A stretch of 10,896 nt of DNA. It comes from Treponema sp. (GTDB taxonomy: Bacteria; Spirochaetota; Spirochaetia; Treponematales; Breznakiellaceae). Shown piece after piece: positions 1 to 6,117 of this stretch (positions are counted from its first letter, which is position 1; the number at the start of each line of letters is the position of its first letter). Below the pieces are notes generated by a model. The model searched no databases and was not told where the DNA came from. It saw only the letters and a list, made by a program, of their open reading frames with translations. The translations under genes were made by a program, and so were the position numbers. Location of the stretch: assembly GCA_031268125.1 (NCBI GenBank), contig JAIRXT010000101.1, positions 1 to 10,896 on the forward strand, given 5' to 3'.

Positions 1-4
1 GGTC

Positions 5-64
5 GGGGTGTCAGGGGGAAAAACGAGGGGAAGGGGCCCCTGTTTTTCCCCCTGACAGGACCCC
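5..64. repeat. Long hairpin / inverted repeat, possible bidirectional terminator
   Basis: Arms TGTCAGGGGGAAAAAC (9-24) and GTTTTTCCCCCTGACA (42-57) are perfect 16-bp complements. Inside them, after one bulged G, AGGGG (26-30) pairs with CCCCT (37-41) around a 6-nt loop. GGGG (5-8) can also pair with CCCC (61-64) across a 3-nt bulge. The inner stem is followed by G and five T, and the arrangement is nearly symmetric (A-tract on the left, T-tract on the right), as in a bidirectional intrinsic terminator. The arms run 10 bp beyond the T-tract, which is more than a terminator needs. The gene it would terminate lies outside the window. Confidence 0.6.
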
Positions 65-137
65 AGGAGAATTTTACCGGCGCCTTTTCGTTTTGCAATG
101 GTTAAAATGAGAATTGCTGAAGCGGCCCCCCCTGCAG

Positions 138-166
138 TTGAAAAACCTGGAAAACTTTGATATATT
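138..166 (+). promoter_or_regulatory. Sigma-70-type promoter of the fusA operon
   Basis: TTGAAA (138-143) and TATATT (161-166) are separated by exactly 17 bases, so both boxes are close to consensus. Transcription would start near base 173 and leave a leader of about 40 bases. AAAGGAG (197-203) lies 10 bases before the fusA ATG and serves as ribosome binding site. No other promoter this good is visible between the upstream hairpin and fusA. Confidence 0.7.
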
Positions 167-213
167 ATGACAAACATAGACATTCTTAGGAAGAGCAAAG
201 GAGTAGCTGGTAG

Positions 214-2307
214 ATGAGCATCGACATTACCATGATGCGTAATATTGGAATTAGCGCCCATATTGATTCCGGAAAGACGACTCTTTCCGAACGCATTCTG
301 TTTTACAGCAATAAGATACACGCTATCCACGAAGTCCGGGGTAAGGACGGGGTGGGGGCGACGATGGACCACATGGAGCTTGAGCGGGAGCGGGGGATTA
401 CTATTCAGTCCGCAGCCACCCAGGTTACCTGGAAAGAGCATACTATCAATCTGATTGATACTCCCGGACATGTGGACTTTACGATAGAGGTGGAGCGGTC
501 CCTGCGGGTCCTGGACGGGGCGATTCTGGTGCTTTGCGCGGTGGGGGGGGTCCAGTCCCAGTCCATTACGGTGGACCGGCAGTTAAAGCGCTACCATGTG
601 CCCCGGATTGCCTTTGTGAACAAATGCGACCGCACGGGGGCCAATCCGTTTAAGGTGAGGGTGCAGCTCCGGGAGAAACTGGGGCTGAATGCGGTGATGA
701 TCCAGATTCCTATCGGCCTGGAGGACAAACTGGAAGGGCTGGTGGACCTGATTACGATGAAGGCGGTTTACTTTGACGGCGACCAGGGGACCGAGATTCG
801 CTATGCGGAGATTCCCCCCCACTTGAAGGCCGACGCGGAAAAGTACCGGGAAGAGCTTATTGATGCGGTGTCTCTGTTCAGCGATGAGTTGGCGGAGCTT
901 TACCTGGGCGGCGAGTCGATCCCTGAGGATTTTATTCATCAGGCAATCCGCAAGGGAACCCTGACCGAGCAGTTTGTACCGGTCATGGTGGGTTCCGCCT
1001 ACAAAAACAAGGGTATTCAGAGTCTTTTGGACGGGGTAACCCGCTACCTTCCCAATCCTTCGGAGGTGAAGAACTACGCCCTGGACCTGGACAACAACGA
1101 GGAACGGAAAGAACTGGTCTCCGACGGGAAGAATCCCACCGTGGCTCTGGGCTTTAAGCTGGAGGACGGTCAGTACGGCCAGCTTACCTATGTGCGGATC
1201 TACCAGGGGGCCCTGAAGAAAGGGGATGAGCTGATCAACACCAGGGCCCGCAAACGCTTTAAGGTGGGGCGGCTGGTACGGATGCATTCGGACAGCATGG
1301 AGGATATTACCGAAGGGGCGCCGGGGGATATTGTGGCCCTGTTCGGCATTGACTGCGCCAGCGGGGACACCTTCTGCGGCGGAGGTTTGAACTACGCCAT
1401 GACCAGTATGTATGTCCCCGAGCCGGTTATTTCCCTGGCTATCGATCCCAAGGACAAAAAATCTTCCGACCAAATGGCCAAGGCATTAAACCGCTTTACC
1501 AAGGAAGACCCCACGTTCCGTACTTATGTGGACCCGGAATCCAACCAGACGATTGTCCAGGGAATGGGAGAACTGCACCTGGAAGTCTACATTGAGCGGA
1601 TGCGCCGGGAATACAAATGTGATGTGGAGACCGGCATGCCCCAGGTGGCTTACCGGGAGGCGATACAACAGCGGGCGGACTTTAACTATACCCACCGCAA
1701 GCAGACCGGTGGTTCCGGCCAGTACGGCCGTGTGGCGGGCTTTATGGAGCCCTGGGCCGGCGGGGATTACGAATTTGTGGATTCTATCAAGGGGGGCTCC
1801 ATTCCCAACGAGTTTATCCCCAGTTGTGACAAAGGCTTTAAGGAGGCCGTAAAAAAGGGAACCCTTATCGGTTTCCCCATCGTAAATATCCGCTGTACGA
1901 TCAACGATGGCCAAAGCCACCCGGTGGACTCTTCCGATATTGCCTTCCAGCTTGCGGCTATCGGCGCTTTCCGGGAGGCTTACAACAAGGCCAAGCCCTG
2001 TATCCTGGAGCCCATCATGAAGGTTTCTGTAGAAGGGCCTACGGAGTTCCAGGGGAACATTTACGGTTCCCTGAATCAGCGGCGGGGGGTCATTTCTTCC
2101 TCTTCCGAGGACGGCGCTTTTTGCCGGGTGGAGGCGGATGTCCCCATGAGCGAGATGTTCGGTTATTCCACGGTGCTGCGTTCTCTAACCCAGGGGAAGG
2201 CGGAATTTACAATGGAATTCCAGAAATACGGAAAAGTTCCCGCGGGTATATCTGAAACCCTGATCAAGGAATACGAGGAAAAGCGGAGAAAGGAGCAGGG
2301 GAGATAA
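214..2307 (+). CDS. fusA: Translation elongation factor G (mitochondrial-EFG1-like spirochaete type)
   Basis: EF-G is the cytoplasmic GTPase that drives tRNA-mRNA translocation on the ribosome. All five G motifs are visible: G1 AHIDSGKT (15-22), G2 RGITI (60-64), G3 DTPGH (82-86), G4 NKCD (136-139) and G5 GSAYKN (260-265). Domain II to V sequence follows, including the GGSGQYGRV segment of domain IV. At 697 residues it is a normal full-length EF-G. The G1 motif has Ser where typical bacterial EF-G has Ala (AHIDAGKT). This, with the overall sequence, resembles mitochondrial EFG1 and the spirochaete spdEFG1 group, whose members were reported as the translocase, with a second EF-G used for ribosome recycling. 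The first ATG is chosen because of the AAAGGAG site before it; ATG codons at residues 7-8 are alternatives. The next gene starts one base after the stop. Confidence 0.97.
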   Translation: MSIDITMMRNIGISAHIDSGKTTLSERILFYSNKIHAIHEVRGKDGVGATMDHMELERERGITIQSAATQVTWKEHTINLIDTPGHVDFTIEVERSLRVLDGAILVLCAVGGVQSQSITVDRQLKRYHVPRIAFVNKCDRTGANPFKVRVQLREKLGLNAVMIQIPIGLEDKLEGLVDLITMKAVYFDGDQGTEIRYAEIPPHLKADAEKYREELIDAVSLFSDELAELYLGGESIPEDFIHQAIRKGTLTEQFVPVMVGSAYKNKGIQSLLDGVTRYLPNPSEVKNYALDLDNNEERKELVSDGKNPTVALGFKLEDGQYGQLTYVRIYQGALKKGDELINTRARKRFKVGRLVRMHSDSMEDITEGAPGDIVALFGIDCASGDTFCGGGLNYAMTSMYVPEPVISLAIDPKDKKSSDQMAKALNRFTKEDPTFRTYVDPESNQTIVQGMGELHLEVYIERMRREYKCDVETGMPQVAYREAIQQRADFNYTHRKQTGGSGQYGRVAGFMEPWAGGDYEFVDSIKGGSIPNEFIPSCDKGFKEAVKKGTLIGFPIVNIRCTINDGQSHPVDSSDIAFQLAAIGAFREAYNKAKPCILEPIMKVSVEGPTEFQGNIYGSLNQRRGVISSSSEDGAFCRVEADVPMSEMFGYSTVLRSLTQGKAEFTMEFQKYGKVPAGISETLIKEYEEKRRKEQGR

Positions 2308-2308
2308 C

Positions 2309-3019
2309 ATGATAATTAGTGAACTTATTCAACGCAGCCCGGTGCGGATATTTGAAAAGTCCATTCAGGGCGGCTTAAAGGCCGGTGAAATTGGTATTAT
2401 TGCTTCCCCCAGCGGCCTGGGAAAGACCTCAGTTCTGGTTCAGATTGCCCTGGATAAGCTGCTGCAGAATAAAAAGGTAATCCACGTTTCTTTTACTCAG
2501 CATACCGGTTATGTGCTTGCCTGGTACGAAGATATTTTTGATGAATTTATCCGCAAAAAGAATCTGGAAAACATCCGGGAGGCAAAGGACGAGATTGTTA
2601 AGAACCGTGTTTTGATGAATTTTAGCCAGGACGGGGTTACCGAAGACCAGGTTTTGCGGAGTCTCCGGGCCATGATTGTTGAAGGGGGCTTTAAGGCCGA
2701 GTGCCTTATCATCGATGGTTTTGATTTTTCCCGGATGGACAGGGAGCGGATTTCCAAAGTGAAGGACTTTGCCCAGGAACTTGGTCTGGAGATATGGTAT
2801 AGCTGTACTGTCCCAGCCGAAAACGGCAAAGCCGGTCAGTATACCAAACAGAATATCCCTGTTCTTATAAAAGATTTTATTGATGTGGTGGATTCCGTGG
2901 TGGTACTGGAACCCAAGGGGGACCATATCGAATTTTCGGTCTCCAAAGACCGGGATACCTACAATCCCCCGGCCCTGGCCCTGAAGCTTGACCCCAAGAC
3001 CCTGCTGATTCAAAGCTGA
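2309..3019 (+). CDS. RecA/KaiC/DnaB-fold P-loop ATPase, function unknown
   Basis: This 236-residue protein is a single RecA-like ATPase domain. A Walker A motif SPSGLGKT (33-40) sits in the strand-loop-helix context usual for KaiC and DnaB C-terminal domains. Strand IHVSF (58-62) follows, and then a Walker B strand ECLIIDGFDF (131-140) with Asp136. No zinc finger, DnaB N-terminal domain or membrane segment is visible, so it is not a replicative helicase. The ATG lies one base after the fusA stop and GGGGAG precedes it by 5 bases, so it is co-transcribed and probably translationally coupled with EF-G. The terminator just after it ends the operon. It may act in signalling, DNA or RNA handling, or ribosome function; the sequence does not decide. 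The ATPase fold is confident, the role is not. Confidence 0.85.
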   Translation: MIISELIQRSPVRIFEKSIQGGLKAGEIGIIASPSGLGKTSVLVQIALDKLLQNKKVIHVSFTQHTGYVLAWYEDIFDEFIRKKNLENIREAKDEIVKNRVLMNFSQDGVTEDQVLRSLRAMIVEGGFKAECLIIDGFDFSRMDRERISKVKDFAQELGLEIWYSCTVPAENGKAGQYTKQNIPVLIKDFIDVVDSVVVLEPKGDHIEFSVSKDRDTYNPPALALKLDPKTLLIQS

Positions 3020-3040
3020 TTCCCTACAGCTTGCTGCACA

Positions 3041-3067
3041 AGCCCCGCTCCGGCGGGGCTTTTTTTT
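3041..3067 (+). terminator. Intrinsic terminator of the fusA operon
   Basis: AGCCCCGC (3041-3048) and GCGGGGCT (3053-3060) form a perfect 8-bp GC-rich stem with a TCCG tetraloop, followed by a run of eight T (3060-3067). It lies 21 bases after the ATPase stop and just before the stop of the convergent Rsm22-like gene. The opposite strand has no T-run after the hairpin, so it acts mainly on rightward transcripts. Confidence 0.93.
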
Positions 3068-3070
3068 GCT

Positions 3071-4405
3071 CTACCGCCCCGGTATCCCTGCCGTTTCCGG
3101 CTGTTGGGGGTTTTTTGCGGTACAGACCGGGGCGCCGCTCTTGGGGTCCTGCTCCCCGGTGAAGGCTGCCGTCAATAAGGTTCCCGATTCCGCCGCTTCG
3201 ATCCGGGATTTTTCACCCCGGAGCAGGGCCATGCCCGTTTCGCCGCAGACGTAGCGGCCCCATATCTCCGGTCCTCTGCCGGCCGGGAAAGGGGAGGAGA
3301 TAACCCGCACGGTTTGGGCGCTCTGTTCTGCCGGCTTTGTTTTTTCAATACCGCCGCATTGCGGCCCGGCCAGGAGGAAACTAAGGGTTGCCCGCTCCTT
3401 GGGAATCCCTGCCGCCGCGGAAAGACGCTGCAAAGCGGCGGGGGCTTCTTCGGTGTTAAAGGCAAAATGGCACCATTTGGCCTTCGACGCCGGAGAAGCT
3501 CCCTGGTTGCCGCCGGGAAAGAACTTTTTGCCGGGTTCTCCCGCCGGTCCGCCGCCCCTCCTTGCCGCAGGGTTCCGCAGTAAAGCGGGGAAGGGACAGG
3601 GGCAGGGATGGGTGCAGGGGGAGAGGGGCGGGCGGCCCCGGCTAATCAGGGCTTCCCGCAGCAGGGAAATAAAGCGGCCGGCGGGGGGTGTCCCCGGTTC
3701 GATAATCAAAAGCCGCCCGCCCTGTGCGGTTATACCGGCCAGAAGCGCCGCCTGGTTTTGTGCAAAACGGCGCTGTCCCTCATCATTGCCGGGAGAAATG
3801 GCCTGGAACGGCTCATTAAAAAAATTGAAGGCCGTTACCAGGGCGGCCGCCGGAGACCGGAAGGCCCCCAGGTCCCCGTGGATTGTCTGTATGGTCCAGG
3901 GGGCGCCGGACGGGGCAAGGGCGGCAAACAATTTTTTCCCCGCCTCAAGGGCGGTCTTACTGCGGTCGAGGCAGCGAAATTTCAGAGGGATGGCGCGGAG
4001 GTCCCGGCGGCAGAGCCAGAGGCCAATGGGAAAACTGAGGGGCCCGGATCCCAGGTCAATGACGGTATCTTCCGGGGCCAGCGGAAGGTCCAGGCCGGGG
4101 AGCAGGCGGCAGAGGCGGTACAGGTTCCAGGGGAGGAAGTAGCGCAAATATGCGGAAAGCAGCGGGGGCCGGTTCAGGTAGGAAAGGGGCCGTTCCCCCC
4201 GGGCGCTGGTAAGCAGCCGGGAAAGTTCCGCCACATCGGCGGCCAGGGTCCGGCGGAAACGGGCAGGAACGGGGAAAGTCTTTTCGATAAGGGGAAGCAA
4301 GGCTCCCAGATCTTTGCGGATATCCCCATCCAAACCGGGGAAAAGCCCCCTATAAGCCGCCTGTCCGCCGGATTCAGGCAGGGGAGATGGATTAGCCCTG
4401 GTCAT
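3071..4405 (-). CDS. Rsm22-like (METTL17 family) ribosome-associated methyltransferase-fold protein
   Basis: A 444-residue protein with a class I methyltransferase motif I, TVIDLGSGPLSFP (114-126), an NFFNE motif (194-198) and LIIEPGTP (233-240) at the later strands. Cysteines follow in the family pattern: CTHPCPCP (264-271) and KWCHF (310-314). In Rsm22/METTL17 proteins such cysteines are linked to an iron-sulfur cluster, and the mitochondrial members help assemble the small ribosomal subunit. A Gly/Pro-rich stretch of about 30 residues (279-308) separates the two cysteine blocks. The C-terminal RVISSPFPAGRG part also fits the family. The frame stays open to 4468, but ATG 4405 is chosen because GGAAG lies at good spacing before it and because the longer form would extend further into the upstream gene. 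It overlaps the MerR gene by 14 bases. Several long antisense frames here are GC-driven shadows. Confidence 0.8.
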   Translation of the reverse strand: MTRANPSPLPESGGQAAYRGLFPGLDGDIRKDLGALLPLIEKTFPVPARFRRTLAADVAELSRLLTSARGERPLSYLNRPPLLSAYLRYFLPWNLYRLCRLLPGLDLPLAPEDTVIDLGSGPLSFPIGLWLCRRDLRAIPLKFRCLDRSKTALEAGKKLFAALAPSGAPWTIQTIHGDLGAFRSPAAALVTAFNFFNEPFQAISPGNDEGQRRFAQNQAALLAGITAQGGRLLIIEPGTPPAGRFISLLREALISRGRPPLSPCTHPCPCPFPALLRNPAARRGGGPAGEPGKKFFPGGNQGASPASKAKWCHFAFNTEEAPAALQRLSAAAGIPKERATLSFLLAGPQCGGIEKTKPAEQSAQTVRVISSPFPAGRGPEIWGRYVCGETGMALLRGEKSRIEAAESGTLLTAAFTGEQDPKSGAPVCTAKNPQQPETAGIPGR

Positions 4406-4721
4406 AATCTTCTTCCGAACCTTTCGCGATAAGATAGAGTTCTGCCAGGCATGAGCGCAGGGCCCCAATCTGGGCCCGCAGGTCCTGGGTCTCCCCGGAT
4501 ACCTCCCGGAATAGTTCTTCCCGGGCCCCTTCCACGGTAAAATGCCGGTTGTAAAGCAGGTATTTCAGCCGTAAAAAAATCTGAAGGTCCCGGTCTGAAT
4601 AATGTAATTTTCCCCTTGCATCTTTTTTGGGCTGGAGCAGGGGGATTTCCCGCTCCCAGTATCGCAGTACATGGATCTTCACGTTGAGGATTCGCTCCAG
4701 ATCCCGTATCCCGTAGTTCAA
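4392..4721 (-). CDS. MerR-family transcriptional regulator
   Basis: A small 109-residue protein. The N-terminal MerR helix-turn-helix (about 3-24, YGIRDLERILNVKIHVLRYW) is followed by the wing (28-42, with the typical KLHYSDRDL) and the second helix pair to about residue 70. The short C-terminal part (about 72-100) looks helical, probably a dimerising coiled coil. No cysteine or histidine cluster suggests a metal sensor, and there is no ligand-binding domain. The start codon is TTG (4721-4719). It shares bases with the der stop as TTGA, and GGAG lies 10 bases upstream; there is no ATG before the DNA-binding domain. The overlap with der and with the Rsm22-like gene implies one transcript and coupled translation. 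Its target is unknown; autoregulation of this operon is possible but not shown. Confidence 0.85.
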   Translation of the reverse strand: MNYGIRDLERILNVKIHVLRYWEREIPLLQPKKDARGKLHYSDRDLQIFLRLKYLLYNRHFTVEGAREELFREVSGETQDLRAQIGALRSCLAELYLIAKGSEEDYDQG

Positions 4722-6112
4722 TGCCCGGTTTCTCCGGAACCGGCGGATCCGCGAACCTCCACAGTCACGGGTACCAAAGAAAACCCCAGATCGGCGCGGA
4801 TCTTGTTTCTAAGATAGGCAACGTAGGGCTCTCCTACCGCCTGGGGGCGGGAGACAAAGAAGATAAAAACCGCCGGATTGGCGGATTTTTGTACCGCGTA
4901 ACGGACCTTGAAGCGGGTCCGGGGAGCGGAAGGGGGCGGATATTCCTGGAGCCACCGTTCCAGGGCCTGGTTAAGTTTGCTCGTCTCCACCTGGGTGTTA
5001 AGCTGCCGGTACATTTTAAGGGCGGTGTTCAACAATGTGTCGATCCCGTCACCGTCCCTGGCGCTTAAAGCGACAATAGGGGCAAATTCCAACTGGCCGA
5101 AGAAAAAATGTATGCGGTCGCAGGCCGCCTGGAAGCTGTTTTTAACGGCCGGCATGGTGTCCCATTTGTTGAGTATCAGAATAATTCCCCGGCCCTGATC
5201 ATAGGCCAGCGCGGCGATCTTCTTGTCCTGATCCGAAAGCCCCTCCGCCGCGTCGATCAGCAGAAACACAATATCCGCGTCATCAATGCTTTTAATCGCC
5301 CGGTTTACCGAATAGTATTCGATATTTTCCCGTACCTTGGCCTTGCGCCGGATTCCCGCGGTATCAAGAACCAGAAAATCCCGGTTTTTCCAGGCAAAGG
5401 CCCCCTCCACCACATCCCGGGTAGTACCGGGGATCTCGCTGACAATAGATGCGGCGGAGTCCGTGAGCCGGTTGCTCAGGGTGGATTTTCCCGTATTGGG
5501 TTTCCCCAGCAGGGCAATGCGGATGGGCCGGTTTTCCGGATCTTCGGACACAACCCGGGAAAAATCCAGCCGGGAAACGATAGCCTCCTCCAACTGGACG
5601 ATATTATCCCCGTGTTCGGCGGAGATAAGGTAGAGCTTATCAAAACCGTAAGACAGGAGATTCCAGGATTCCGCCTCCCGCCGGCCCCCTTCGGTCTTGT
5701 TTACCGCCACCAGAAGCTTGTCCTGGTAGCGCCTTACAATCCCGATAAGCTCCTGATCCTCCGCCGATACTTCTCCCGCCTCCAGAAGCAGCACGATAAG
5801 ATCCGCCCGTCCCAGGGTTTCCAGAGTCTTTGCCAGTACCGCACTGTCCAGGCTTGTTGACGCAATCTCCGCCGCGGGTGGCCGGCTTGCAGTTCCCTGG
5901 TCCAGTTTGAAGCCCCCGGTGTCGATAAGCCGCAGGGGTTTCCCCGCGATAAAGGCGTCGGCCTCCACGGGGTCCCTGGTTACTCCGGGGGTGGGGCCGG
6001 TAATGGCCCGGCGGCGGTGAAGCAGGCGGTTAAAAAGGGTGGATTTTCCCACATTGGGTTTTCCTGCCAGGGCCACCACAGGAAGGCCGCGGTATTTGAT
6101 CGTTGTTTCCAT
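4718..6112 (-). CDS. der: Ribosome biogenesis GTPase Der (EngA)
   Basis: Der is an essential double-GTPase that helps mature the large ribosomal subunit. At 464 residues it has two G domains and a KH-like C-terminal domain. Domain 1: GKPNVGKST (17-25), DTGG (64-67), NKTE (138-141), SAE (164-166). Domain 2: GKPNTGKST (203-211), DTAGI (250-254), NKWD (315-318), SARDG (350-354). The KH-like region spans about 375-455. The G4 motif of domain 1 ends in Glu instead of the usual Asp. The frame is open upstream to 6355, but that part overlaps ptsI. ATG 6112 begins 5 bases after the ptsI stop and gives the N-terminus normal for Der. The ribosome binding site is weak (GGGGAGA, about 16 bases upstream, inside ptsI), which suggests translational coupling. 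The stop overlaps the MerR start by 4 bases. Confidence 0.95.
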   Translation of the reverse strand: METTIKYRGLPVVALAGKPNVGKSTLFNRLLHRRRAITGPTPGVTRDPVEADAFIAGKPLRLIDTGGFKLDQGTASRPPAAEIASTSLDSAVLAKTLETLGRADLIVLLLEAGEVSAEDQELIGIVRRYQDKLLVAVNKTEGGRREAESWNLLSYGFDKLYLISAEHGDNIVQLEEAIVSRLDFSRVVSEDPENRPIRIALLGKPNTGKSTLSNRLTDSAASIVSEIPGTTRDVVEGAFAWKNRDFLVLDTAGIRRKAKVRENIEYYSVNRAIKSIDDADIVFLLIDAAEGLSDQDKKIAALAYDQGRGIILILNKWDTMPAVKNSFQAACDRIHFFFGQLEFAPIVALSARDGDGIDTLLNTALKMYRQLNTQVETSKLNQALERWLQEYPPPSAPRTRFKVRYAVQKSANPAVFIFFVSRPQAVGEPYVAYLRNKIRADLGFSLVPVTVEVRGSAGSGETGH

Positions 6113-6117
6113 CACTT

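Noticed and set aside
583..1473. Long open frame antisense to fusA, and another at 1486-1920
   Set aside because: Both lie wholly inside a conserved EF-G gene on the other strand, their products resemble no family, and there is no plausible ribosome binding site.
2429..3013. Antisense open frame opposite the P-loop ATPase gene
   Set aside because: It mirrors codon bias of the real gene, which has Walker motifs and a coupled start.
3399..4432. Two long rightward frames (3399-4142 and 3608-4432)
   Set aside because: They are opposite the Rsm22-like gene in very GC-rich DNA, are low in complexity (Gly, Arg, Gln, Pro) and lack domain motifs.
5108..5860. Rightward frames opposite der and ptsI (5108-5860, 6274-6738, 6820-7620)
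   Set aside because: Der and PtsI on the minus strand show complete catalytic motifs through these stretches; the plus frames do not resemble proteins.
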